Origin: Calliphora vicina
Taxonomy: Eukaryota > Arthropoda > Insecta > Diptera > Calliphoridae
Direction: 5' to 3'
NCBI RefSeq assembly: GCF_958450345.1
Contig: NC_088780.1
Span: forward strand, 152,440,726-152,504,725
Length of the DNA: 64,000 bases
The position numbers and the translations under genes are program-made. Position 1 is the stretch's first letter, and each line of letters opens with the position of its first letter. The notes below the pieces were generated by a model. The model was not told the origin of the DNA. It made no database searches and saw only the letters and a list, made by a program, of their open reading frames with translations. This document shows, piece by piece, positions 31,875-43,854 of this stretch.

Positions 31875-32330
31875 AACCCGAAGCGTCAGAAATCGTGAGT
31901 AAAGTTCGGCCTACGAGCCGAATCGACACCAAAGCCAAATATCCATGGCGCTAAGGTTATGCTCTGTATTTGATGGGACAAAAAAGCGTCTATTATTATA
32001 TGATGAAACCAGGCCAGACCATCACAAAGAAACTGTACCGAACGCAACTGATTCGTCTGAAGCGAGCTTTGGCCGAAAAACGCAATAGCTGTTATAAAGT
32101 ATTTAGAATGAAGAGGCTGGGAAATTTTTCCGGACGTGCTCCGACCTACTGTTATTTCTGAACGATCTTTCTGGGATAGTTGCACTTGACTTTTGAACAG
32201 AGTATCCGATATTGGCATGATTCGTTCTTGTCCTCAGTAGATGTGCAGTTCTTTTCGCTCGGAATCCATAAATTGGCAGTAAGATGGAAAAATAGCTGTT
32301 TCCAGTAAAAATATCGTTCCAGTTTGTTAG
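31875..32330 (+). pseudogene. mariner transposase relic 4 (C-terminal two thirds)
   Basis: Starts at AACCCGAAGCGTCAG (IHYDNPKR...), then ESTPKPNIHGAKVMLCIWWD (31925-31980, with a stop-free stretch), YYELLKPGQTIT-type sequence in shifted frames, CTGTACCGAACGCAACTGAT (YRTQLIRLK), GCATTGGCCGAAAAACG-like, a gap, then LNRVSDIGMIRS-like and GIH.L.VRWKN. The DNARPH and SPDLAPSD blocks are deleted. Inactive. Confidence 0.68.
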
Positions 32331-32334
32331 TTGG

Positions 32335-33520
32335 AAGAAATTACTGAAAGTTTGAGAGAAGTTCTCTGGGTGATCCCACCTTTCGGTATGAATTCATGAA
32401 ACAAATTTCGTTAAGTGCACAAATAAATTCATCTACTTTCACTTCGAATTGAATGTCAACTCAATGTTCCTGACAGTTCATGTGTGTGTATATACTGTGT
32501 ATATCTTTAATGTGATTTTTGGCCTTGTATGTTCCTTTTTATTTGTTTTTATCAGGACATTTTCCTGTTGTCTAAGGTGTTTGCTGTACATGTATGTATA
32601 TGGTTTTTATTAACACTAAAGAGAGGAGTTTCATACTCAAATGAAAAAGGGAAATAAACAATAATTTTTTAAACAGCTTAACTAAGTAGATAACATATGA
32701 AGTTATTAAACATTGAAACAGTAGAAATAATAAATGTTTAAATGAAAAATTCCTCCTAAAGCTAAATATGAAACGCTCGTATTGCACATTTAGGTGTCTG
32801 TATTGATATAAAAAGAAATCAATATGAATCGTAAATTCATCATATTCAAGGATTTTTGTTTTATTTTGTTCATTTTATCCAAAAGTTAACTTAATTTTGT
32901 GCACATTCTGATCTTTTTTGCTCCTTTTCTGTACGTACATGAGGTAGCGACAGTAACTGCCAGTCGTCCAGCCAGCCAACCAGTCAGGCAAATCCAAAAA
33001 TTACTTTCTGTGACCGGATGTGTTCGTGTATTGAATGTGTGGCAAACAAACATTTGAAATATTTTTTGTGTTTTCGTTTGTTTGTTTCCCTTCATTCATT
33101 TTCATCGTCATCATGATTTTAACAGTTTAATTTAATTTTTAATTTTCATTGATTTTACGTGTGATGAAAATCAATTGTAATACATGTAATTTAATTTATG
33201 AGTGAGTGTTTTTTTCTGGTTTTTCCATTATTTCTTTTTTCTGATTTAAGTTGAATTTTATAGAATTTCAGGATGCTTTTAAGTGGACATTGTTGCTGTG
33301 GCAACACAATTTGAAACGTTACTTGATTAATAAATCAGACTGTATAACAAATGAATTTAATTTAAATTGTGATTTTATTTCCTATTGTGGTTTAAAGGTT
33401 AATAATTGTGTGCATAAGAGTTAAATAAACCACAAATTAATCAAAATTATAAAAATATCTAAATTAATTATTACTGCCCTAATTACAATTGAAATACCAA
33501 TTTACCATAGGCTCAACATT
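32335..33520. other. No feature recognised
   Basis: AT-rich unique-looking sequence. A CCAGTCGTCCAGCCAGCCAACCAG tract lies near 32960. No ORF has family resemblance. Confidence 0.45.
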
Positions 33521-33524
33521 TTTC

Positions 33525-33950
33525 CTAAAACATAAAGCAACTATTACAAATTATATTTGATTTATTTAAGACATTAATACATGAATTTGTTTCAACTTCA
33601 AACATAAATTCCCTTAAGAATTCTATTCCATGCTGAAGAATAAAATAAGTATTTAAATTGGCCATAATTAATTGATTTCCTAAAATAATACAAAATAATT
33701 TATATGCTAATTTCCCAATAACAATATTAATTATAAAATGCAATATACAGAAAGTAAATATTGAAATATTAACAAAATAAATACAACTTTTAAATAGTTT
33801 TCTCCCTAAAGACATAAATCCATAAAGGAAAACTCTTGGCCTAAGAATTTTTATGAAATTATTGCAATAAAATGCCAATGATCTCATTGCCACCCCAATA
33901 GATAACTGCTGTTTAGCAGGATGTTCAAAAAGATAAAATGGCAAAAAAAA
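33525..33950 (-). CDS. Unidentified open frame, possible membrane-receptor exon
   Basis: A minus-strand frame of about 140 codons with no ATG near its 5' end (the frame opens after a TAA, then reads FFLPFYLFEHPAKQQL). It is the longest frame outside the jockey, mariner and LINE sequences, and it is open in very AT-rich DNA where stops are frequent, so it may be real or recently real. One strongly hydrophobic stretch is visible (YFVNISIFTFCILHFIINIV). The layout, a basic RPRVFLYGFMSLGRKLFKS stretch, then a membrane segment, then a loop ending EVETN, would suit part of a seven-helix insect chemoreceptor, but no diagnostic motif was seen. The stop overlaps TTTATGTTTTAG, which could instead be a 3' splice site, so this might be one exon. 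Confidence 0.25.
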   Translation of the reverse strand, partial: FFLPFYLFEHPAKQQLSIGVAMRSLAFYCNNFIKILRPRVFLYGFMSLGRKLFKSCIYFVNISIFTFCILHFIINIVIGKLAYKLFCIILGNQLIMANLNTYFILQHGIEFLREFMFEVETNSCINVLNKSNIICNSCFMF

Positions 33951-33959
33951 CCGAAGAAA

Positions 33960-35645
33960 TTAATTGAAATCTATAATGGACAAACATCCGCAACAAATCA
34001 ATTTTCAATTATATAAAACCACTAAAGCTAAACTGAAAAATATCGAAAAGAAAAACCTGCAACCACAAATTATGGTCACATTTCTCAATGGTAAGCAGAT
34101 GTTGAGAACACCATTTCCAGGAGAACTCCGCAGAACTCCGAAGAAAATGTCTTAAGGCTAGAAAAATGTTTCAAAGAAGAAGGTCAAGACAAGACTCCAA
34201 CAATCGACAACAAATATACCAGATAGAAAGTAAAGATCTCCATATGGCTATTAGAAGAAGCAAACCAGAGTGTTTCAGGCAAGTAGAAAAGTTGATTTGA
34301 ACCCATGGGGAAGGGCTTACCGAATAGTAATGGCACGCTTAATATGACAAAGAACCGCTAAGGTAAAGTGTCTCCAAATCCTTGCGAAAATAGTGGAAGT
34401 ACTGTTTCCAAAAGGACAGCCATTTCAGCAGACGTTTACAGATATCGAAACTACCATAAAAGAAGTGTCAGGGGAGGAGATATTGCAAATATGTATAAGC
34501 ATTGGCGACAACAGGGCACCAGGCCCACACGGAATACCGAACAGGGCACTGAAAATAGCAATGTATTCAACAACTGTCTCAGGGGAAATTTCCTGCTCCA
34601 TGGAAATCGCAGAAGTTGATTGCATTACCTAAACCAAACAATACACTAGGGGAGCCATCATCTTATAGACCGATTTGTTTGCTAGATACTGTAGGTAAAG
34701 TTTTGGAGAGGGTTCTCGGAAAGACAGTATGGTTTTCAAAAAGCACGCTCCACATTAGACGCAATTAACACGACGAGGAATATGGCTGAAGAAGCTATGA
34801 ACGGAAAGGGCATGAATTGGAAATACTGCGCGATCATTACCCTCAGAAAACTTGAAGTTCAAAATTACATAATGAGAATAAGTGGTGACTACTTCTCAAA
34901 CAGAACTCTCTTGTATGAAACCGAGGAATAAAATATTACAAAACATCTGCAGAAGTCTTAGGCCCACCAGCATATCCAAAGAGGCTAGTATTATCAGATT
35001 TGCTGATGACATAGCTATTGTGGTAAAAGCGCGGAATGTACTCAAATGACCTTATCCCAGTGTACGTAGCATCCGACGAGCTTTATAGAGTGTATTCTGC
35101 GAAGGAAAGAAACATAGACGAGAAAGAAAGATTGTGGAGCGTAACAAAAACTTAATCACATGGAAAATAAGATTAGAGAACTCCCAAGAATGTCAATGGA
35201 CGTACAGGATTTTACCAGTAATAAAGGAATGGATTGAGGGAAAACATGAGGATATTAACTATCACCTCACCCAGTTCCTGATAGGCCACTGTGATATATA
35301 TTTTAATGTTTCCATGATGATTCACCGAATTATCCGACATGCATGAAGACTGAAAACGCAGAGCATGTGGATTTCAAATGCAGTAGATTCGAAAATAGCA
35401 GACGAATAATCGAGGCGGAGATAGGACATGCAATTACTCCAGAGAATATAATGGAGGTCATGTTAGATTCAGAAGAAAAGTGGCTTTTAATTTCGAACTT
35501 TATAAGTGAAATAAGCGCGTTGCTGAAAATTGTGTTAAGGAGACGCAAGGAGCAAAGAGTAGTTAGCTTAGATTCAGACCAGCACCGTGATGTAATACTT
35601 TGGTCAATGCCGGGGTGTGTGCGAATCTTTCTCAGTAGCGAATAG
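33960..35645 (+). pseudogene. R1-clade-like non-LTR ORF2, decayed
   Basis: With frameshifts the order is: RRCLKARKMFQRRRSRQD (34130-34190), AIRRSKPECFRQVEKL, VEVLFPKGQPF (34390), GDNRAPGPHGIPNRALKIA (34505-34560), SYRPICLLDT-type (34660), YGFQKARSTLDAI-like (34730), CAIITL (34830), YFSNRTLLYE (34900), EASIIRFADDIAIVVKA (34984-35034), WIEGKHEDINYHLTQFLIGH (35232-35290), AEHVDFKCSRF (35355-35390) and ITPENIMEVMLDSEEKWLLI. This matches the RT domain, with the FADD catalytic motif intact, and the C-terminal zinc-finger region of R1-like elements. The endonuclease and much of the palm are missing or deleted. The 26-bp minisatellite starts 77 bp after its end. Confidence 0.72.
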
Positions 35646-35721
35646 TCAGTAGCTAAATCTCACATATTGAATCTCAATTAATATCCATGAAGATTCCGCA
35701 CCCCATCATACATAAAACAAT

Positions 35722-36865
35722 AGATTCTGGAGTACAGACTACCATCTAGACTCTGGAGTATCCACTACCATCTAGACTCTGCATAGACTACTGAGTAAAC
35801 TCTGGAGTATAGACTACCGTCTAGACTCTGGAGTATAGACTACCATCTAGACTCTGGAGTATAGACTACCATCTAGACTCTGGAGTATAGACTACCGTCT
35901 AAACTCTGGAGTATAGACTACCGTCTAGACTCTGGAGCGTAGACTACCGTCTAGACTCTGGAGCGTAGACTACCGTCTAGACTCTGGAGCGTAGACTACC
36001 GTCTAGACTCTGGAGTATAGACTACCGTCTAGACTCTGGAGTATAGACTACCGTCTAGACTCTGGAGTATAGACTACCGTCTAGACTCTGGAGTATAGAC
36101 TACCGTCTAGACTCTGGAGTATAGACTACCGTCTAGACTCTGGAGTATAGACTACCGTCTAGACTCTGGAGTATAGACTACCGTCTAGACTCTGGAGTAT
36201 AGACTACCGTCTAGACTCTGGAGTATAGACTACCGTCTAGACTCTGAAGTATAGACTACCGTCTAGACTCTGGAGTATAGACTACCGTCTAGACTCTGGA
36301 GTATAGACTACCGTCTAGACTCTGGAGTATAGACTAGCGTCTAGACTCTGGAGTATAGACTACCGTCTAGACTCTGGAGTATAGACTACCGTCTAGACTC
36401 TGGAGTATAGACTACCGTCTAGACTCTGGAGTATAGACTACCGTCTAGACTCTGGAGTATAGACTACCGTCTAGACTCTGAAGTATAGACTACCGTCTAG
36501 ACTCTGGAGTATAGACTATCGTCTAGACTCTGGAGTATAGACTACCGTCTAGACTCTGGAGTATAGACTACCGTCTAGACTCTGGAGTATAGACTACCAT
36601 CTAAATTTTGGACTACCATCTAAACTATAGAGTATAGACTACCATCTAGACTCTGGAATATAGACTACCGTCTAAATTCTGGAATATAGACTACCATCTA
36701 AACTCTGGAGTATAGACTACCGTCTAGACTCTTGGGTTTAGACTACCATCTGGACTCTGGAGTATAGACTACCGCTACACACTAGATGGAAGACAGACTA
36801 CTGGAGTTTAGACTACCGTCTAGACTATGGAGTATAGACTACCGTCTAGACTCTGGATTAAAGAC
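35722..36865. repeat. 26-bp minisatellite (about 44 units)
   Basis: Unit TCTAGACTCTGGAGTATAGA plus CTACCG, 26 bp. Units 36000-36600 are nearly identical, and both edges (35722-35900 and 36600-36865) are degenerate. Each unit contains TAGAC-TACC-GTCTA, an inverted repeat, and the palindrome TCTAGA. Variant units include three successive GAGCG units at 35935-36000, and GAAGT variants at 36246 and 36480 exactly nine units apart, which suggests a multi-unit duplication. As 26 is not a multiple of three, it does not encode a repeated peptide. Confidence 0.95.
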
Positions 36866-36869
36866 ATTG

Positions 36870-38700
36870 GTTTATAATTTACACTTCTCTTGAGCTTACA
36901 GTTGTATTATAGGTTGTGTGAAATAGGTTTCAACTTTGGGTCAAAATTACTTCTGGAAATGGTGACCACCAGCAAAGAAAAGGAAATATAATAAAAATCA
37001 AAAGTAAATATTAAATGACAGCAATGAAAATAAATTAAATTTTAATGTGGGGGAAAACTAACTACGTAATATATGTATGTATGCCGACAAAGACAACTAC
37101 TCACGCTTAGAAATAAACACACAAACATTTAAACACATTGTATTTATCTTCAATCAGAATCTACAACATTAAGGAACTTAAACAACAGCAGCAACAATAA
37201 GGACTTTAAGGATGTTCACCATGCTTTGGAAAAGAAGACTATTTGTGTGCAAATCTAAATGAGTGTAGATGAAAGTCTAAAGTATTGTCTGTGTAAGGGA
37301 TGCTTGTTAAGCTTTAAGGATATTTTATGTAACAAACAGTTTCTTATATGTGAGTGAGTAATAAACTAATATTTTCTTTATCCTGAAACTTAGTTTTGTT
37401 GCAAAGCCTGAAGAATGTATGCTTAAGGTAGAAGCAACAATTTAAAATAATAATAAATGAACACATACATTTTACATTTCAATACGAGTATTAATGTATT
37501 TTAACAATTACACGTGTGTTTAAAATTCCACACTTTCTACAGATTTATGGGAAGTATTTTAACACAAAATTGAAACAGTGGTTTGGAGCTAAAACTATTT
37601 GAATCTATTGTTTATAGTTTATATTATTACTAGCTAAAAATTCTCGTTTCTAATTGCGTAAAGTATAAGTTTGTTTTGAAAGTATTGTTTATCGATCTCT
37701 AAGATCCTGAAATATATTATTTAAAAACGCAGTCCGGTAGTCGAATAGTGCGAGAAATACAAAATAATATTATAATGGTTTTTTACTGTTACACATATTT
37801 CAAAACAATATTATTTCAAAATAAATGCCTGTGCATAAGTAAATTTCTACATTTACGTGATTTTTGCACACTTCTGTGCAAAATGTGTATAGAACTGTAT
37901 TTAAATGTTTTATTATATTCTTAAATAATGACCATATTGCAAACATTTGTAAAATGAACACACACTCATGGCCCAGAGTGTTGAAAAGACAACGACCAAG
38001 ACGATCTCACTCATGCCACCTCCACGTGTGGCATGTGTAAAGTAATAGATTACAGGCACATTGCAAAGAGTCCAGTTCTTATATTGAAACCGAAAGTGAG
38101 GAAATAGCAGAACAAGTATAATGACAAAAATAAGTATTATTTGTTTGGTATTTTATTATTTATGATAATGTTTTGCCATTCATTTGGTTTATGAATCTAC
38201 CATCTTTATATGAACAGAGTCAGACAGTCTGACCGAAATACAATGTAAGTATTTCAGTGCGTATGAGGAATTTTTTTACACTTATTTTTTGTTGTTAATG
38301 TGCCACAATTAAGATTAAGACATGAGATGAGTTTTCTTGTATCATATCCTACATATTTACTTGTTGTTGTTGTCCTTGTATTTGTTATTTTATTATAAAT
38401 AAGTATGTTTCGTTTGACTCTTACTCTCGGTTTTTATTTATTTTCATTTCCAAATTATCCCTGTTTTAATGGTCTTGTGAATATTCCAAGATATCAATTT
38501 TTTCTCGAGCTTATGTTAAGTAGGGAGTATAAGCAAACAAGAGAGATGACAACCGATACAGAATTGGCTTTAACATAGCGTTGGTCTAGGAGGGGGAATA
38601 TTTGGATATTTGTTTAAAATTTGTTAACAAATTGTAAACTTCTTTCACAATTAGACAATTTAAGCGATATGTCGTATTTTTTAAATTTTTTGGTAAGAAT
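36870..38700. other. No feature recognised
   Basis: AT-rich, unique-looking. No gene or transposon family was recognised. Confidence 0.45.
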
Positions 38701-38714
38701 TGGGGTTTACGACC

Positions 38715-39290
38715 AAGTATAGCCATTGACTGTACTTTAACTTCGGTGTCTCACCCCCAGTAGGAATGAATGTATGATATCCGATCAACTGTTCGAAGCG
38801 GTTGCAGTTTTCACTGATGGATCCAGGATGAACTCTGGTACAGGGACCAGGGTTTATATGGCCGACAACAATATTAAACGGTCATACAGACTCTCAGAGA
38901 TATTCGCGATCATTTAAGTCACGGAGTTTATAAAGTCACACGTCTGTAGTGAGAATTTAACAGATTGCAGGAGAGCTCTGGAAGAGTTATCAGTACATCA
39001 GTACCACTGTAACAGATGAACTGACCAGACATGGCTCAGATCTGAACCATAGAATTAGGAACCGGGGAGTAAGACCTCATATGTTTCCTTACTACAGGCT
39101 AATCTTTGAACGATTCCGTGACTCCACTCCTGGAATAGTAGGACAGATTGTCAATTGTGCAAATCATTTTGCAGAAAACTGGATACAAAGGCAACCAAAA
39201 CACTAATTAGGTTGGATATGAGTAGTCTCACAATTCTAGTAGAAGCGATAACCGGTCACTGTTCAATTGGAGCCTTTATAGGAGAAATTT
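38715..39290 (+). pseudogene. I/LOA-like LINE RNase H domain, decayed
   Basis: FTDGSRMNSGTGTRVYMADN at about 38812-38870 is the start of an RNase H domain (TDGS with its catalytic aspartate). SYRLSE follows. Then ADELARHGSD-like sequence appears as TDELTRHGSDLNHRIRNRG (39012-39065), and TKTLIRLDMSSLTILVEAIT with GHCSIG (39195-39270), matching the 'T..LL.L.R..L..LVG.LTGHC.LG' tail after the domain. Stops and indels occur between the blocks. No reverse transcriptase was seen upstream. Confidence 0.68.
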
Positions 39291-39559
39291 TCAACGGTTT
39301 CTGTATGTGTCATCCTAAATAACAATGTGTAAAAAAACTTGTAAAAAAAGTCAAAGGAAATCCCGCAATTCCTAAAAATTGGAGCGAAAATCCCAAAATG
39401 GTACTTTTTAAAATTTTTCCCATATGGCCTACATTTCCTTTGGGACTGGGAAAATACTTTGGCAATAAATAGGGAACATATCAAGGTTTCTAAAGCTGCT
39501 TTCCGTTTTCTAATCCCAGCTTTGGGATGTTAGAACATGTGGCCCAAAGTTGAAATTTT

Positions 39560-40172
39560 GATAAAAAAAATAGGTAAATTTCCTAAGGGCGTGAGAAAAT
39601 AGTACACATTTTTTATAACAAAATGTTCTCCGTAAAGATACCTTACAGAAAACCATAAAATTGTTATATAGTTTTTAATAAACAAAGAGTTAACTCACCT
39701 TTTCGCCCAAAAAAACAGCAAAAATCTAATATTTTTTGAATTTTTAAATTTAAAATCGTTTATTTTTGGATCCATAATAGATATTGACCTCAAATCTTTT
39801 GTATATTATTGCTAATTTAGCTGTCTAACAAACAAAAGAAATTCGAGTCCATTCGGTCCAAAATCCTATATTTTTAAAAAAGCGGGCCAAGGTATGGCAA
39901 GAGTTTAAAATTTCAATTTTGAAATGTCTATTACTCGGAAATTATAAGAGATAAATAGCACTCGATGAGAAACAAAAAAATTCCACGTGTTTAAAAATTT
40001 TACATGTCAAAGGTATCCTACTTTGAGACCCCATAGCGCCGCCCCTGGACCATTTGTATGGCCCATTTTAATAACTTAAACTTGAATACTCCTTGGCTCA
40101 CGTCAAATTTTATCCCGATCGGACCAGCCAAGATTTATTTCCAAAAAATGTTGATTCTGCCCCACAGTGCAC
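39560..40172 (-). mobile_element. MITE G relative, longer, one terminus
   Basis: The right end TTGATTCTGCCCCACAGTGC, preceded by GATTTATTTCCAAAAAATG, ATCCCGATCGGACCAGCCA and ACCCCATAGCGCCGCCCCTG, corresponds to the right part of the 12194-12541 element. The left terminus was not found, and 39560-39980 may be its longer interior. Confidence 0.5.
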
Positions 40173-40248
40173 GGGCGAATATAAGGCTACAGTAAGTCGG
40201 GCCTACAAAGGATCAAAAGCGGGAAAAATATTTTTAACCCGAATTTGT

Positions 40249-40970
40249 ATACCCTACACCACCATATTGGGGAGGGTATAATGCGTTTGTGCAGATGTAT
40301 GTAACGCCCAACAATATTAGTCTAATACCCACCTTAAAGTATACCGATCGACTTAGAATCACTTTCTGAGTCAAGTAAACGATGTCCGTCCGTCCGTGTA
40401 AACCTTGTGCGCAGAGTATTGGTCGCAATTTTGAAGATATTTCGATCAAATTGGGTACATATTATTTTTTGGCCCCAAGAACCAAGCCTATTGAAACTGG
40501 CTGAAATCGGTCCATTATTTCACCTAGCCCCCATACAAATGTCCTTCCGAAATTAGACTTTATCGGTCATAAATGTTTAATTTATATATGTATCTCTACA
40601 AATTCCGCTCCAAATAAGTTTTATATATACAAAATTCATGTCACAAAATTTTGTTACGATCGGTCCATAATTAGTCATAGCTCCCATATAGAACCGCTTC
40701 CGAAAATCACTTTAACGTGCATAAATCGCTTAAAAATTTTGGTATACACACAAAATTCAACAAAGTTAACTTTAATATAGACATAAATTACACGACCTAA
40801 TTTCATGGTGATTCGTCCATAATTGGTCATAGCTCCCATATAAGGCCCACTTCCGAAAATCACTCAAAAATATAAATTATTGAAATTTTAAAAGAAAAAT
40901 GTTTTTGCTCTTTTACTTAGTGTAGGGAATTATATGGACGGGCTTGACCGACCATACTTTCTTACTTGTT
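40249..40970 (+). mobile_element. HINE-A copy 3, full length (reference copy)
   Basis: 722 bp. 5' end ATACCCTACACCACCATATT with hairpin partner GGGGAGGGTAT; GTCCGTCCGTCCGTG at 40383; CTTGTGCGCAGAGTATTGGTCGC; then three related modules with TCGGTCCATTATTTCACCTAG (40507), TCGGTCCATAATTAGTCATAG (40660) and TCGTCCATAATTGGTCATAG (40812), each followed by CTTCCGAAA. 3' end: TTAGTGTAGGGAATTATATGG, stem GGACGGGCTTGACCGACC, then TACTTTCTTACTTG. The 11-bp 5' ATACCCTACAC and the subterminal GTGTAGGG(A/T)AT are inverted copies. No coding capacity. Confidence 0.8.
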
Positions 40971-40974
40971 TTTT

Positions 40975-43850
40975 TTTAAATGTTTTGTCATAAAATTTTT
41001 ACCACTAAAAATTGAAAACAAATTTTTATTTTTTTTTTTATTTTTTTTACCTAACATTTTTATTATAAAGCATAATTTAAAAAAATGATTTTAATTACGA
41101 CTAGTTAACCCTTCACCATGTCTGTTTAGATCAGCATTACAAAAACCCAATATAACCAGTAATAAGTGGTTCATTATTGTCCAGATATAACTGTAAAAAA
41201 ACGCTTCACTCTTGTAGCGTTCCAATTTGTGTATTTAATTCGGACAGCTTCATGATCAGTGGGGATTTTCTGAAGTCGAAGATTAGTGCCAATAAGCTGC
41301 AGGCGACCCATGACTTCAAAGTTATCATAGACAGGCCACCTAACCGGCGGAATCATTGAAAACTGGACCCCTATACAGGACCTTTCAAATACAAAATATT
41401 TCAGCTTATTTCATTTCAATATCTGAATCGATATTGTATCGAAAGAACAGTGAAATACAATCTGACAATGTTACAACGACGTAATAAAGTTTGATATAGA
41501 GTACCTCCAAATATCATGTATCTGCCAATACATGAGGGTTATATTTAATTTTTGATCAGACATAATAGAGTGAACTATAATTTGTGCAGTCTTAAAATAC
41601 AGAGGCATCTGAACAATTCCTCTGGCACTTAAAAATGTTGCACCATCACACTGAATTCGCTCATCTTCATTATTTCTGTTTTAAAAAGATATTTGTTTTT
41701 CGAAATACATACATGTTCAAGGACGAAGAACTTGCAGGAAACGCCACTGCTTTATTATGAATGTTAAAATGTACTTATAGTTCTTCTTTTTTTGTGGTAA
41801 GAGTCGGATATATCCGAGTACATAAAACAAATGTTATACAATTCATATTCTTTATTTCCTATTTATTCTACTGGCCACTACGTTAAAACCAACAGCATGT
41901 AATACAACTTTATAAAATATTACACATGATATGGATGAATGGATGGATGGTGGCAGGGAGCTGCGTTTCATCTTTAACATCATCATCATCATGGTATCAT
42001 ACTCATCATCATTCTGATACAAGTATGAATGTGTAAATACAAAATGAGTGTTTAATACATGGGGTTGGTTTGGACTGTTTTGGTTTTGGTCAGTCTTTCT
42101 TTTTTTACAGGGGAGTCATCTATTTTTCCTACAATGTTGATGTTTTCCTGTGTATGGTAGGTTGTCAGTTGAAAATGTTGAAATGATTGCAGTAACACGT
42201 TGTTTTTTTATGTGGTATAATTGTTGGTTGTTATTGTTTTGTGGGTGGATTGGATTGGTTTGGATGTGTGTGCATTTAATGCCAAAATAATAGTTGTAAA
42301 ATATTTCATGTAATTTACGCAACATATTCACAGTTTTATTGAGTCCTTTCCACATACACCCAGAGAATTTTGTCTGAATTAATGAGTGACTGACTGTGTT
42401 ATTTGTGGGTGTAAGCGAGTGTGTGCTGAATTTTGTTTGGTTGTATGTAATAAAATTAATAGTGATAAATTGTTGTGATTAAAATTTATCATAATCATTT
42501 TAATGTTCACATATGGACACTAATAGGTACATGTATCTACCATATTTATGATAATAAAAATGCATTTATTATTTATTTTTATTGAATGCTTAATGTTTTA
42601 TGAACCCGTTGCTAATGGTATGAGGAATGATAAAATGTGGTAATTAGCAGGTAATTATGTTGGAAATAATGGTCATAGAATTTGTAGAACATGTGTAAAA
42701 AATAGTGTTAATGGTATTGAGAAAATTACAGCTTTTTTTAATGATGTTAACATGGTAACAGTCCAAGGCAGCGACTGAGGAATGGTACACAAGTCCGCTT
42801 TTTTTACAAAAATATATGTACATCTGATTAATATTTTGCACAAATTAGTTCTAAGTAGTCGGAAATTATAGTGTAAAGTATGGCGGAAAACGGGCTACAT
42901 TTTTCCTTAGTCCCCATACGTGGTCCCCTTCAGAAAATGACTTGAATATTCATAATTGTCTTATAATAAATACCGTGGTGAAATTGGAAATAGGACCAGC
43001 CCATAATAATATAAGTCCTATATCAGAAATATATTTGATTATCAATAAATAATTTATATATGGGTAATTCCACGTGAATCGCTATCACGACTGAAAACAC
43101 AAAAACCCTTGAAACTTTTTTTCAAGATGATTTGAATAGAAGAAAATAATAAAATGTTAATATGTGAAAGTATTTAGATCATATTACAACATTTAAAAGA
43201 CAAAAATAATAGTTTAAACTGATTATATTTAATTTTATTTTAATGTCTTAGGTATGTTTTAGGCTAAAATTGCGGCGAAAACTAGGCTCCCAATTAGCTT
43301 GTAGTATGAAATGAATTTGACTCTGATTGTTTTTTTGCTATTGTCAAATTGTTTATTAAAACCGAATGTATATTTTGTATTCACTTTTTTAGTTTTTGTA
43401 TACACAGAATATATATTGTTTTATTATAAGAGAAAAATCTGTCAAGTACGGTATGTCACGTACCATATTAAATTTTATTTATTATAAAACCATCCAAAGA
43501 TTGTTTTTATTTAAATATGACGGATTGCAAAGGAAAAATATTTCGTTTAGTGTAAGAAATTAAAAGATAACATAACGCCTCTCACGATTCTAATATTTTC
43601 TCATATTTCTACATGAACCTCAAATGACTACCCTTATTTCGCTCAATATTTTGGACAACAATATTTCGAAAGAACTTTTTATTATTTTAAAATATATTAA
43701 CCTCTGAATGGAACATAAAGACAAAATTATTTTTCAGATACATACTCTTATTTTTGCAAAATCTATTGCACTCTATATGCGTACAAATGTCACGTACGAT
43801 GATATGGAATTGCCAATATGTATGTATAATGATATTAATATAAATTTTGA
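40975..43850. other. No gene recognised; HINE-like fragment 42850-43080
   Basis: Mostly AT-rich, unique-looking sequence. 42870-43080 contains TTAGTCCCCATACGTGGTCC, AGACCAGCCCATAATAATAT-like and CCTATATCAGAAATATATTT, resembling 53100-53300 and the HINE internal module. A GATGGATGGATGG tract (41935) and CATCATCATCATCATGG (41982) are microsatellite-like. Overlapping frames at 41174-41359 on both strands have no resemblance to known proteins. Confidence 0.45.
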
Positions 43851-43854
43851 TATA

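Noticed and set aside
35722..36865. CRISPR array
   Set aside because: There are no spacers; the units are head-to-tail with a 26-bp period, and the DNA is clearly that of an animal genome.
41174..41359. Open frames on both strands over the same bases
   Set aside because: Both are short and no family resemblance is visible on either strand.
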